45,180 nucleotides of DNA, taken from the NCBI GenBank assembly GCA_027946555.1, contig JAPEVC010000271.1, positions 1 to 45,180 of the forward strand. Direction: 5' to 3'. The stretch's first letter is position 1, and the number at the start of each line of letters is the position of its first letter. This DNA comes from Gnomoniopsis sp. IMI 355080 (Eukaryota; Ascomycota; Sordariomycetes; Diaporthales; Gnomoniaceae). A program made the translations under genes and the position numbers. This document shows positions 10,451 to 21,583 of this stretch, one piece after another. Below the pieces are notes generated by a model. The model made no database searches, had not been told where the DNA came from, and worked only from the letters and a program-made list of their open reading frames with translations.

Positions 10451-12994
10451 ATGGCACCACAAGATACATTCGTCGACGATGAGGAGGAGACCTGGTAAGC
10501 ATTCACCTGCAAACCCAACTCATCCGCCACTTGCAGCCTCGCTTCCTCCCCCACTAGCAAGAGCTGCACCATGTCTAGATCTGGCAATGGCTTTGTCTAG
10601 AAGCAACTGACATTGTTATAGCCCCCTCTGTATTGAGGAGTTCGACCTCTCCGACAAGAACTTCAGGCCATGTCCTTGTGGCTATCAGGTTTGTTCCCCC
10701 TCCATCTCCCAGCATCGCCACTGCGCGCTATCTGACTAGTAACTGATTCCATCTCGCCCCCTTCTAGGTCTGCCAGTTCTGCTTTCACAACATCAAGACA
10801 AATATGAATGGCCTCTGCCCTGCTTGCCGACGACCTTACGACGAGAAGACCATACAATACAAGGCTGTCACTGCCGAAGAGTGGGTTTTGACCTTGACGT
10901 CAACTCCACATTTGACTTGGATTTGCAGACTGATAACTTTTTTGCAGGCAAGCCGAGTTCCGTGCCAACCTTGCCAAGAGCCGGAAGAAGCGTGCCGAGC
11001 TCCAAGGCCAGAAGGAAGTCCAAAAGCGCGAATCAGAGAAAGATGCTCGCAAGAACCTCGTCGGCATCCGTGTTGTTCAGAAGAACCTTGTTTATGTGAC
11101 AGGGCTGACACCGACTGTGCGAGAGGATGAGCTGCTTCGCACTCTCAGAAAGAACGAGTTCTTTGGCCAGTATGGAAGCATCCAAAAGATTTCTATTTCT
11201 AACAGAAAGAATCAGGAGGGTATGAACCAGTCGCTTGGCATATATGTTACTTTCGACAAAAAGGAGGATGCGCAACGCTGTATTCAGGCTGTCAATGGCT
11301 CTCAGAATGGAGAGCGCGTCCTCAAGGCTCAGCTTGGAACCACGAAGTACTGCTCTGCCTGGCTGCGACACGAGCCATGTACCAACCGAAACTGCATGTT
11401 CCTACACGAACTTGGCGACGAGGAGGACAGCTACACCAGGCAGGACCTTTCCTCTCTGAATAGTATGCAAGCCAACTCGCGCTCAGGCCCATCGCGATCA
11501 TCCTCAAGACAACAGGCGCAGCCTCAGCAGTACCAAGCCTCCCAGCCCATGGCCCGCACCGCTAGTAAAGACGGTTCAGAGACTGGAGACGGCCCAGCAC
11601 TGCCCGCAACCGCAAGCTGGGCTCGCAACACACAGCAACGTAGCCGCCGAGGCAGTCATGCCACTAGTGGAGCAGCGTCTAGTCCGCCTGTGTCCATGTC
11701 GTTGCCAGCTACCACCGAGGCGACAGAAGAGGCTGTGGAGTCCCCTCCTCAAGATGAAGCACCCGCCGAGCCGGCAGTCATCCATGCGCCACAGTCGCAG
11801 AACCCCCACGACGTCGCTCTCAGGGAAATGCTCAAAGTTATGGGAGCCTGTGATTTCACGTTTCGGCCTAGCAGCCCGGACATCACGGTGCCTCCACTGT
11901 TCGACCCTCGGGGCGGAGAGAAACGTCGGGCTATGCGCGAAGAGGAAGAGCGACGCTTGAACGGCGAGCAAGACGAGCAGCAAATTGAACCTTCGGAGCA
12001 GGCAGAGCAAGCGGAGGACGAGCCCGAGAGCGGCAGCCATGCACTTGGTGGAGAGCCGGAAGATCACGAACACGCACGTGAGTCGCACGCTTTCAGCCAG
12101 CGCAACTCTGTCGTGCAACTGCCCCGACCGGGAAGCGATAGTCTCTATGGCCCTGGCATTGCCTCCGGCTTCACCCAGGGCCCACCCGGCCTTGCCTCTA
12201 TGGGTAGCCGCGCCATGACACCCCAACAACAGCCCTATTTGCGCCAGGGTAGCTTTGCCGAACCCATGAGCGCAGGACTGTCCACCTCTCAGGCGTCTTT
12301 GTTTCAGGGTCAAGGCCAGGGAAACAACCGTCAGACTTCGCGCTACTTTTCCGGCGCAGACGCTCCCTCGGCGGCCAACAATATCAAGTTGCCTAATCCC
12401 CGCACCATGGCTCAGCAGCCTTCCAACGCGCCCTTCCACTCGCAGCCTGGCGGCGCATATTATCCGGCAGCGTCTCTGCCCGGCCCCCCTCCAGGACTGA
12501 AGTCGACGGGAACGCCACCCAATATGTTTGGTCAGACTGGTACATTCGGTAACTCTGGCTTTGGCGCCAAGGACAACAATGAGATGCTGCAGAATCTTAT
12601 CAGGGGTCGGGCTGCTGGCGTTGGTCAAGCGCACGAGGCTAACAAGCGTGAGTACATGTTCTCCCCCTTTCCCCAGCAGTACCCACTCTCCACCTCCTCC
12701 ACCCCTGCTCCTGCTACCGCCGGCTTCATGGCAGCGCTCTATCCCCATGGAGCACACCAAGATCTCGGTGCCAAGCAGAAGAAGAAGGGGAAGAAGCACA
12801 GGCACGCTAACACTTCCTCCTCTGGGGGGAGTGGACTAGTAGATCTTGCGGACCCGAGTATACTGCAGGCGAGACTCCAGCACCATAATCAGAGCAATGC
12901 CGGAGTCGGTCCAGGGCTGTTTGGAGGCCAGGCTTCAGGTGGGTACAACCCGAACATGTTGTACAACAATACGGCACAGTATCGGGGTTGGTAG
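10451..12994 (+). CDS. NOT4: CCR4-NOT subunit 4, RING E3 ubiquitin ligase
   Basis: Not4 is the RING E3 ligase of the CCR4-NOT complex, acting in mRNA decay and co-translational quality control. The exons are 10451-10494, 10622-10688, 10768-10880 and 10948-12994, giving 756 residues if the last is read through. The Not4 C4C4 RING is complete, with cysteines at 15, 18, 32, 34, 39, 42, 54 and 57. A basic coiled linker (residues of about 76-110) follows, then an RRM (about 120-205) starting NLVYVTGLTP and a CCCH finger with YCSAWLRHEPC and CMFLH. The rest is Gln/Pro/Ser-rich and includes PPPGL. A strong GTGAGT donor at 12648 can join an AG at 12734 or 12839 without changing frame. The 12839 option has a GCTAAC branch site about 30 nt upstream and gives NKLDLADPSILQARLQ and 692 residues. 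The stop at 12994 may belong only to a short isoform. Confidence 0.93.
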
Positions 12995-13702
12995 AATGGA
13001 GTCTGCCGATTCCTGTCGCATGCTCGATCACACTCTTCCTTTTCTTCACTCTCAAGTTTCACGATTCTCTGTACGATTTATAATGCGGCGTTTCCGGCTT
13101 GTGAAGGGGCGACACAAGGCAGTACGACGGACATGGATGGGACGGAATTTTCCTTGCCTGCTTTATGATATCTGAGCGAGCATCGCAACAGCCAGCCACT
13201 GGCGGGATTACAGGCTGGCGAGGGTTGCAAGGCGTCAACTTTGCATTTGACTAAAGGAGTTGAGGAAGACGGTCGTCAATCATGACCGTCCATTGGCGTT
13301 CTTTTTTAATGGTTGGCATTTTTATACAACTTCCGACATGCTTTGGGCTCAAGGTTACGTCAGGCAAGCCATCTCGTCTTCCCCAAGGTCATCATCCATG
13401 TACGTTAACAACACGTGCTCAGTTTCCGGTCTCTCTTCCGGGGCTGAAGCGGCACACACTAAAGGAAAATAAAGAGCCTTTCACCTGTCAACAACAGTGT
13501 CTTCTTTTCTCCTGGATGAGAGATGGATGCCGTGACATAACCTTGAGTCCTCCTGTATATTAGTCTGTAATTCGGGGGTTATGTCGTCGTGCTGTCTTGT
13601 AATCGTCTCTAGAATGCCGGAGACCAACTCACTCCTGCCCGATATCACTTCACTCGTTCATCGAACCCCTGTTTTCCAAACAAGCTGACCCAATTTTTAC
13701 AG
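12995..13702 (+). other. NOT4 3' UTR / candidate long-isoform intron
   Basis: This stretch follows the short NOT4 stop codon and ends at a convincing acceptor: a GCTGAC branch site, a T-rich tract and TTTTTACAG ending at 13702. An AATAAA at 13468-13473 is a plausible polyadenylation signal for the short transcript. I see no ATG upstream of the acceptor with a good donor that would start an independent gene, although a poorly marked first exon cannot be excluded. Confidence 0.5.
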
Positions 13703-16170
13703 ATGACGATTATCAGTTTACACCAGAAGCTGCCAGCAACGTCGACAACCTCGTCTCCGACGATCAGGACGACGAAATAATTTCACCCCTGCAGGACTCG
13801 CTTCCACCATTTGGACCCCTAAGGACGCCTTCAGTTCCCCCTGGTCTAGGAATCAGTGCTCACAGTCATCCTCCGCGAACCGCAACGCCTTCTCGAGCCC
13901 CGCCAGGTCTTTTGCCTTTGCAGGTCCATCCGATTGCACCAGCCGTGCCATTTGCCCCTGCGACTCCAGTCACCCCTCTCAAGTCTTTAATTACTTCTAC
14001 CCCTTCCTCGTTCCCCGAGTCCTCGAAAGCCAGTAAGAAGATGGTCGGTGCGATTACTGGCTCGGATGCCAAAAAGAACATCAAGGCGCTTGCGGTCGAG
14101 AGCGGCCTGTCAAAGGAGATCACCTCCCAGTCCAAGGTTGCCACCAAGGGCAAGAAGGCCATTCTTCAGGAAGAGGATTTCCCCGCGCTGGAGTCGGCCA
14201 AGGTTGTATCACGCTCTTCAACGCCCGTCCCTTCCAAGGCTCCATCGATCAAGACCCCAATGGCGGCCAAAAAGGTTCAGCCTGAGATGCCCAAGTCGCT
14301 GGTTGCATCGCCCTTGGCCCCTGAAACTCCGCTCGAGGCCGTCTCTACACCGAAACCGAAGAAGGCGGACAAGAAGCCCATGCCCGTTCTGAACATTGCG
14401 GCTGCTACCAAGGCAGCTACGGCGGCAAAGAAGTCTAACCCCTCGTCCACTGTGACGTCAGCTGTCGACAAGCCCGACGACTCTGCTTTTCCAGCTCTAC
14501 CTACTCCAGGAGGAGCCTCTGTTTCTTCGCCCGCCACTCGTGGCCCCAAAACGCTGCGTGTTGTTGGAACTCCCAAGACCGAGACTCCGCCTGCACTTTC
14601 TGCGGGCCCCAGTGCCCCACCAGCCATCCGCCACGCCTACAGTGGTTTGCAGCGCCCAGAGACTCCGGCCAGCAGTGAGAACGTCTCAGACTCCGCGTCG
14701 ATAATTTCGGCCTCCGTCTCTGCTTCCCGCACCAACTCGCCACCGCCTATTTCGCGGATTGGGTCGGCCGCCGTTCGCACAACCACAAAGAGCCAGCAGC
14801 GAAAGGCGCGTAAAGACGCAACCAAGAAGGAAGCTGCAGCTATCGCAGTCGCTCCAAAGGTCGAACCTGAGGTCGAGATTGCTCCGATCATGGGTCGCAA
14901 GAAGAAACAGAAGAAGGAGAAGCCAGTGCAGCCCAAAGAATCCCCTCCTGTGGTCGAGAAACGTCCTGCCTCCCCAGGTCTAGCTGACAAGGTAGCTGAG
15001 GAGACGACTGAGAAGGTAAACGACAAGGTCATCGACAAGGAGATCAAACCAGTCGTCGCTGCTGAGGAGAAGGTCTCCGTGTACCGTCAGGCTGTCAACG
15101 AGTCCATCAGCTTGGACGAGGGTTTGGTTCCTCGTCCCAGGCGCAAGGAGGGCAACATCACCACCGGAGAGACGAAGCCCAACGCCGACATGCCGATCCC
15201 CACCCCGGCAGCTGTGGTTCAAGAGCTCGCAAAGGAGGGGCTCATCGCTCCGCTGGGTTCTCTTGTCATCGAGAAGCCAGTCTCGAGCACCTCGCACCGC
15301 TCTGAGCAGACTCCCCCTGTCCCCACGAATGGCTTTCCCGATATGAAGCACCTGCTTACCCAGGAGGATCAAGAGACTCTCCTCGCTGGCAAGGCCGTGC
15401 ACAAGATCGTCGATGGTCAACGGACCATGTGGACCCCCCATGGTGATTGCATTCGCAACCTGACTGCCGCAGAGGAACAGCGCTTCCTCTATCTACAGCG
15501 CAGCATAGCCGCCGACCACGGTGATCCCAGGGCTTATCTTCATCCACGCTACGAGCCAATCCCCGGTTTCAGCGTGATCAAGGGTCGCGCTGTGGCGAAC
15601 GGCCCACCGTCTTTCTTCCCTCAGCGCCCTCTCGCCACTGACGACGAGGATGCGCTACCCACCGTTGAGGATCCCATACACAAGATGACACGCGAGGAGG
15701 CTCTCGCCAACATCAACCAGTCCATCCTGACCCGTTTCAACCTTGGAACTATGAACCTTAGCTCGCTCGTCGACCGCCAGCACACCGGCCCCGACCCCGT
15801 CTCCGAGGAAGCCACCTCCCCGCACCAGCAAACTGCCCAGGCTGGCGTGTCCAAGAACGTCCTCAAGACTCTTGAACCGCTGTTCAACAACCTCACTGGG
15901 GACGCGATGTTCCAGGCTCAGGACGCCAATGGCGAGGTCTTCAGCGGCCTTGCACAGACAATGCCATCACCTCCGACTACGAAGATGTCCACCGCTGCTA
16001 AGGGCAGCGTGCTCGCAGGCATCACTCATTCAAGCAACGAGGAGATTGAGGCTTCATTCGCAGCCGCACGCAAAGAAGCCGACAAGCTCGAGAGGACCTT
16101 GAACCAACTGATCAAGAAGAACAGGCGGATGATGCTGTCTTCGGGCTCTGTCAGCATGGGTAACCATTGA
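13703..16170 (+). CDS. Probable C-terminal exon of long NOT4 isoform (or separate gene)
   Basis: An open frame of 821 complete codons plus two leading bases from the acceptor at 13702, ending in TGA at 16170. Residues of about 1-80 carry acidic segments and PPGL motifs like those in upstream NOT4. Next come Lys/Ala/Pro-rich stretches with two short DFPALES/AFPALPT motifs, a basic GRKKKQKKEK patch and a better conserved-looking block near 15330-15770 (MKHLLTQEDQETLLAGKAVH, then RTMWTPHGDCIRNL). The C-terminus is helical (EEIEASFAAARKEADKLERT). Filamentous ascomycete Not4 proteins, as I recall them, can be far longer than the yeast protein and carry such an extension. The acceptor phase accepts the NOT4 donor at 12648. 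No in-frame ATG suits an independent start near 13703, which favours an exon of NOT4. Coding is fairly certain; gene membership is inferred. Confidence 0.7.
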
Positions 16171-17167
16171 CTCGAAAGTGCTGAACGACTGGGCATAGGG
16201 GACAGTCATGTATTACGAAAGCGTGAAGTGCTGCGGCGTGGGGTTGCTCGCGTCGGCCTTGGTGCTGCTGCGCACTTTGGAATTGATGCCCAGATCTTGG
16301 GTATTAGTTGCGGATTTGCCCTTCGGGCAACTGTCGTTGCTTTTTTGATGCTGGAATGGATTGCCGTATGGGCTCTAGTGAGAGTCTACGAGGTGGCGAC
16401 TTGGACAGTCAGGCTAATCGTAGCATTGTTGGACTGGATGGGGGCTACGTACTGACTATGTGAATAGTCTGATTCTGGGTGACGACTGCAGTTGCGGTGG
16501 CATAATATGCAGAAAATGGTGAAGTCGGAGGAGAGCCGGAAGGATTGGACATCTGTATGGAATAGCTAGCCTCATTTGGCAAGGCTATCAGGGCATTCAT
16601 CCACGGCCGAAGCACCACTATGGTGTTACTACTTTGGTCGTTCGGTCCCAGTCCTTCTTTTCGATTGATCGTCTCGGGTCTGAATCGGTCATTGTGTTTG
16701 GTAGGTCATCCGGGGGGGGGGGGGAGTGTGCTGAGTGGACATCAGCAAAAACGACTCCAACATACACTTTTGGTTGGGTCGCATTGGTTTCCTGAGGATA
16801 CGCTTTGACGTATACCTGACGTGTACAACATCTGGACATATGGCATGGAAAGCATAGCAATTCGTTTGGCACAACGAGCATGCATCGGAAAAGGAAAACA
16901 GCATTTTGCGGCGGAGCATTTTCGCTCTGGAGAGCAGCAAGATACCCTTCTCAAGTAGATGATTCGTACGGGCGGTGTCCCACATCAATGGGCACTTTGG
17001 TAATAAACAGTGCTAGATCCATTTCAGGACGGCAATGAGAACTATTCTTAACATCTCGTGCCCTCCCCCCTGCTTGTAGCGAGATATGGTGGCATGGGAT
17101 CCTCCGCGAGGCTATTATGATCAGACTTCATTCAGTCTGATCCTTTGTACAGCAGCGATATCTAGCT
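16171..17167. other. Intergenic, 1 kb
   Basis: Between the 13703-16170 exon and a small minus-strand gene. A hydrophobic frame at 16228-16455 lacks an ATG near its start and looks like 3' UTR. A run of 13 G residues occupies 16712-16724. Confidence 0.5.
16712..16724. repeat. G13 homopolymer
   Basis: Thirteen consecutive G in intergenic DNA. Two more runs of exactly 13 occur at 29983-29995 and 41106-41118. The equal length may reflect an assembly or base-calling limit. Confidence 0.85.
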
Positions 17168-17593
17168 CTAATCCCGGGTAATGCTCCTCTCTTCTTCCAC
17201 TGGGTCATAATCACGGCAGGCCGTTGCACTTTCCCTGTCCTCCATAACGGTATCCTGGTTCTTCGTCTCCGTAACGACATGCGAGGGGAGCCTCTCGGGA
17301 GGAGCCTCCTGGGCAGGAGCAGAGGCAGGTACAGCGAAGTCTCGGATCGAGGTTCTGTGATTCTCAGATGTTAGCCTGAGGCTACACAGTCTCATCAAGG
17401 GACTGGGGGCGAGATTTGAGATACCCTTGCGTGTTGGCCTTGGTCTCTGGGGGTCGGAATCGAGGGTCTGGGTCCCGGACTGTCATCCTATCAGCCAGTC
17501 AGACTACTTGTTCTCATTTGTAGCTCTCGGGGCGCTAGTATACTTGGCCATAGAGGACTCCAGCTCCTTGGAAGTGGCGTGTGGGTTGGACAT
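17168..17593 (-). CDS. Hypothetical small hydrophilic protein, 99 aa, 3 exons
   Basis: Three exons chain in frame: 17544-17593, 17425-17487 and 17168-17354. The introns are 56 nt (GTATAC to TGATAG, with CTGAC) and 70 nt (GTATCT to CACAG, with a GCTAAC branch site about 18 nt from the acceptor). The predicted protein starts MSNPHATSKELESSM, continues through TVRDPDPRFRPPETKANTQG and ends in an acidic tail. It is hydrophilic and rich in Glu, Pro, Thr and Ala, with no signal peptide or membrane segment. I do not recognise a family. The coherent splice signals are the main support; without expression data it remains tentative. Confidence 0.5.
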
Positions 17594-18143
17594 GATGTCT
17601 TGTATTTGGGTTTGTTGGTGGATAGGGGCAAGCATCAGAAGATGGAAGCAGCGAGAAGTCAAGATATATGGACACGCCAGGAAGTGTTGGTTCGTGTGAT
17701 TCTAGCGTGGAAGTAGGAGGGGCAACTACACAACATCTTCACGATGTGAAGTTCATACGTTGGTTCTGATGACTCGCCAATTTGTACTAGGAGGTGATCC
17801 AGCAGTCACTCCAACGAGATTTGAAATGATCCCATGGCACACCACTGATATAGAAGCAGTAGATACTCACGAGTAAAAGACATGATTCTTTTAGCCTCCA
17901 GCTTCCAAGTAGGTATCTGGGTAGATCATGACTGCCCAGGTGGGAGAGTGAAGAAAACATTACAAGTAGATACACACCTAAAATAGCAATTGAACAGCAA
18001 TCAGAAACTAGGGTGTTGTCTGATGTCCACAGGAAGAAAGAAGACTACCTATTGTGAATCAAAGTGTCTTTCTGGTCAATCTCATACAGAACAATTTGGA
18101 AGGTTGGCACAGGCTTCCTGCCCCAGCTAGGTACTATGGGAAG
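17594..18143. other. Intergenic, 0.55 kb
   Basis: Lies between the small 99-residue gene and the stop codon of the dienelactone hydrolase, both on the minus strand. It presumably holds the promoter of the former and the 3' UTR of the latter. I see no coding frame or RNA gene. Confidence 0.5.
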
Positions 18144-19277
18144 TTAGACCAGATGGGAGATTGTGAGGCCAAGAAGACCCAAGCACAGCATCCACGGAAT
18201 TGATGTAACTTCAGAATCTGCTGTCATACCACCACCTGTTCCCGCGGTTGTATTAGAGCCATTTGTCCTTTATTCGGTTGTCAGCTATCCCATCATATCT
18301 ACAAAACATGCCGGATATACGAGTCAACTTACGTAGATCCTGTGGGCATCGTCTCAAACCACCTCACGGCCTGCAGAAAAGCAGACTCCTTTCCAAACTT
18401 CTGCATTGGATCAGAAATATTCGCACGGACGCCAAAACCATGACTTGTCCCAGAGTACAGCGCCACCTGATAAGCTCGTGTCGTGTTCTTCAAGATGTCT
18501 TCGATCTGCGCCCTCTTTGTAGCAGTGAGGAGGCTGTCCGTCTCCGCGGCCGCGACACTGACGGGCACGCCGATCGCCGCCGTCTCGTTGTCCTGCAACA
18601 TGCTAGGGTGCGCTGCAAAGGCCATGTCCACATGCACCCCGCGCGAGGCGTTGGCCATGCGGAAGGAGTAGCGCCCGCCAAAGCAATATCCCGTCATGCC
18701 CACGCTGGTCGCGCCAGCGGCGGTGCGAGCGTAATTGATGGCGGACTCCAGAATAGGCTCGATGACACTGGGGTTGTTCCTGGCGAGGAAGGCCGTACTG
18801 TTGTAAGTGGGATCGTTCATGTCTGCTGGCGCTGGCGTGCCGTTGAAGAGGTCCGGGGCGATAGTGAGGAAGCCGGCACGGGCGAAGGAGTCCGCAAGTC
18901 TGAGAGGGTCAGCATACTGAAGTTATTGACTTGAGTTCGATTTAGATGTATGCCCGGTTTTCTCAAGTTCTTACAATCTGTTCTGAGCCAGTTGTATACC
19001 GAATATGTCCGAAGCGTAGACTATAGCAGTACTATTGTTGCTGGGACCGCTGGAGCTGGGAGTCGCAATATACATATTGACTACGCTTTGTTAGGTCGCC
19101 TATGTCGAATGTTCATCCTGGAATCAGTAGATTTTACTCACTTCCATTGATAACCTGTTCGGTGCCGGTCGGCGTGCCATCGTGGGCTATGATTGAGGAT
19201 ACATCAGGGCATTGGCTGTGGGCAACTTCCAGCGTCGATAGCAACATGAACAAACACCAAAAAAGTCTAGACGACAT
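18144..19277 (-). CDS. Dienelactone hydrolase family protein, secreted, predicted GPI-anchored
   Basis: An alpha/beta-hydrolase of the dienelactone hydrolase family, which opens lactone or ester bonds with a Cys-Asp-His triad. The exons are 19142-19277, 18975-19080, 18333-18899 and 18144-18267 (310 residues), with GT-AG introns carrying CTAAC or GCTGAC branch sites. Residues 1-21 form a signal peptide (MSSRLFWCLFMLLSTLEVAHS). The core contains IAPDLFNG, the nucleophile elbow GYCFGG (Cys153), a likely Asp202 (AAETD) and His234 (GTSHGFG). There are several N-glycosylation sequons. The last exon adds a Ser/Thr/Gly-rich spacer (TNGSNTTAGTGGG) and a terminal hydrophobic helix ending at the stop (IPWMLCLGLLGLTISHLV). 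That layout is typical of GPI-anchor attachment and unusual for a family whose known members are mostly soluble. The anchor is a prediction. Confidence 0.88.
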
Positions 19278-19913
19278 TTCGACTCACTTGTATGGATGGT
19301 ATGAGTTCAAAAAATGGATATCACCATTGGTAATGTAAGAAAATCGGGGCAGCCAGACATACAGTACCCAACATTGCGTATTTATCCGCATAGTGGGGGG
19401 GAACCGGATTTATGAGTCTTGGTCTGCGAATGGAGTGCCGAATTAGACTTTGAGGATGAGACCTCTCGGCAGTCTCATGCGATCATCACTGGAAACTATC
19501 GTCATTGAGTCTTTACCAAGACGTTGGACTGCTACTGTAGATCAATTGGAGTCGAATGTAGGTGTGTTGGTACGTCTATAGCGTAACATGTTTTCCCCAA
19601 TGAGGCTGTGTAGATAGTTGCACCCATATGCTCAATATGTTTGATACTTTGGTAGCCCGCGATTGAATACTCTGCTCACAGCTTGCAGATATCTCTCTCT
19701 TGTGGGACATTCCGAAGTACGAAGTCGGATGTTCACCTCTTCCATACAGGTAAGATTAAGTTACAAATATTGACCAATCAAGAAGATGCTTCTTTGAGTG
19801 TCTCTCAGCTCTCCAGGGCTACAATTCGGTTTGCCATCCACGGACGCCTTCACGACAGCTGGGGACAATGACGATACACGCAAGCGGTATCTTCGATATC
19901 TCATGTAGACAGC
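19278..19913. other. Intergenic, 0.64 kb
   Basis: Holds the promoter region of the dienelactone hydrolase and the 3' flank of the short-chain dehydrogenase gene. No coding frame or RNA gene is apparent. Confidence 0.5.
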
Positions 19914-21233
19914 TCAAATTGCAGTCGTACCAGTGACTCTCTTCCACTCAGATTCCGTATAAGCCCACAACCTCTCCGCTGTGCCATCCCGCCTGTATCC
20001 AGCAAGAAGCTCCATCACTCTAGCGTCTGCACTCTCGCTTTGCCCATCAACAGAGTACACCCCACTTCCGAGTTGGTCGTCTACTCCTTTCGCAACGCTG
20101 ACCCCTGCTGGCAAATCGACCCCTGTGGACGCGCCTTGCGCATCATGAGGTGGGAACTTTGAGCTGGTGCAATAAAATGTATGTCTCTCGCCAACCTCCA
20201 CAGTTGGCGTTATCTCCGACAACCCTAGAGCGTTGAATATCGTGAAAATATATTTCATTACTTGCATGAATGCTCCATCTTCCTTACGAATGAGGTTGGT
20301 CACCACCGAGCCGGGGAAGTCATGGACGAACGATACATTAGGACTAGTTTTAGCCAGCATTTCGAGTCCGAGTGTCACTAGAAGTTATACTTGTGAGTAT
20401 CCAGTGAGAATGGCCAGGTTGATCGATACATGTTTTCTGGAAGTTCTTTGAAAGCAACATATCTTGACTTCCCAGAGGTTCAGGCAGGCGAGGGAAAAGA
20501 AAGCTTACTCATAGAAACTGCGTGGCCGCGAGCAGCCGCCATTGGAACATTCCTTTCCTGGCCTTGTTTCCAGGCATCCTGATATAGTTTCCCTTCTTTG
20601 GCGCCGGCGAAAGCGGACACGATGCGGCGGAGGCCCGGGGCCTTTTGGAGGAGCGGCAAGAAGTTGGCGATAAATCGAAGGCGTCCGAAATAGGTCAACG
20701 CCATGAGATAATTGATGCCTTCTTCCGTAGCTATATGCAGTGTTAATTTGGCCATTCTTTGTACCAATGACATCATTACCGGTGAGTCACTTCTCGTGCT
20801 AGAGAGGAGAAAAAGGAGCAAAGGAAAGAAGCGAGGCTGGGGTGTGGGCGCGCGCTGAAGGGGTCTTATGGCCACACATACTCTTGTTCAAATTGAGCGT
20901 CCCTTGGCTCATGAATAAGACGTTGATGAATGGTTCCTTGGACTTGATCTGCTCGCAAATATCATCGACATTTCGAAGAAGACTGACATCAGATCTCATG
21001 AAGATATATTCGCCCCCAGCATTCAGGTCTTTCAGATCGATGTCAATCCGCTCGCACGCTTCTTGCGATCTTCCAACAATATAGACACGGGGTTTCGTTG
21101 TATGCTGGACGAAGTTCCGCAGTGCAATCTCACCTATGCCCGATGTTGCGCCTGCAAACACAGCAACCAGCCCCTCTGGGTAGGCTTTGGCAACTTGAGC
21201 ATTGGATTCTTGAACTTTGTCCAGGGCAACCAT
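19914..21233 (-). CDS. Short-chain dehydrogenase/reductase, atypical
   Basis: A Rossmann-fold NAD(P)-dependent oxidoreductase of the SDR superfamily. Three exons, 20882-21233, 20509-20730 and 19914-20377, join to 345 residues; the junctions read LNLNKTTEEGINYL and GHAVSMMTLGLEM. The cofactor motif AGATSGIG (about residues 28-35) is intact, and VLFMSQGTLNL holds the place of the NNAG region. I do not find a YxxxK catalytic pair where it is expected: the segment after IVSAFAGAKEG reads AAARGHAVSM. The sequence resembles fungal SDR-like proteins annotated as NAD(P)-binding proteins in secondary-metabolism settings. There is no transmembrane segment or signal peptide. Substrate unknown. It sits between the dienelactone hydrolase and an ABM-like protein on the same strand. 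Confidence 0.87.
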
Positions 21234-21576
21234 GGTGAATGGTGTTATGAATTGTTTTTGTGACCTGGACGGACGCTCAAGAGCCTTGTGAATTGATGGG
21301 TCAAGCCTGGACGACGAAATAGACGTATCCGATGAGGTTTATATAACTGATTAGGATCAGTTTATCGCAATGGAAGGAGCTGACATAGGCGAACCAATCC
21401 CAGATTCTCGTGTGGTAGACCGTTCTATGATATGCGAGTGCGAATCCGGCCCTACGCAGACTCGTCGGACGGTTGTTGACCCGATCCGCTGTCCTTGATG
21501 TCACGGATAGTTTGTAGGCCCGCCAGCATCATCGCGGTCAACAAAGAAGCTTTCATATAGTAGCAAACTCATTTAC
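21234..21576. other. Intergenic, 0.34 kb
   Basis: Separates the SDR gene from the ABM-like gene. It contains a TACCTAGGTA palindrome at its distal end and nothing else I can name. Confidence 0.5.
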
Positions 21577-21583
21577 CTAGGTA
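21574..21583. repeat. TACCTAGGTA palindrome, copy 5
   Basis: Exact decamer at the 3' end of the ABM-like gene; its last bases overlap the end of the proposed coding region at 21577, where it supplies the stop codon TAG on the minus strand. Confidence 0.75.

Noticed and set aside
11576..12805. Long minus-strand frame opposite NOT4
   Set aside because: It mirrors the Gln/Pro/Ala-rich NOT4 coding strand, where G+C-rich codons leave few stops on the other strand; no family motif.
16228..16455. Hydrophobic 75-codon frame after the NOT4 long exon
   Set aside because: There is no ATG at its start, and it sits where a 3' UTR is expected.
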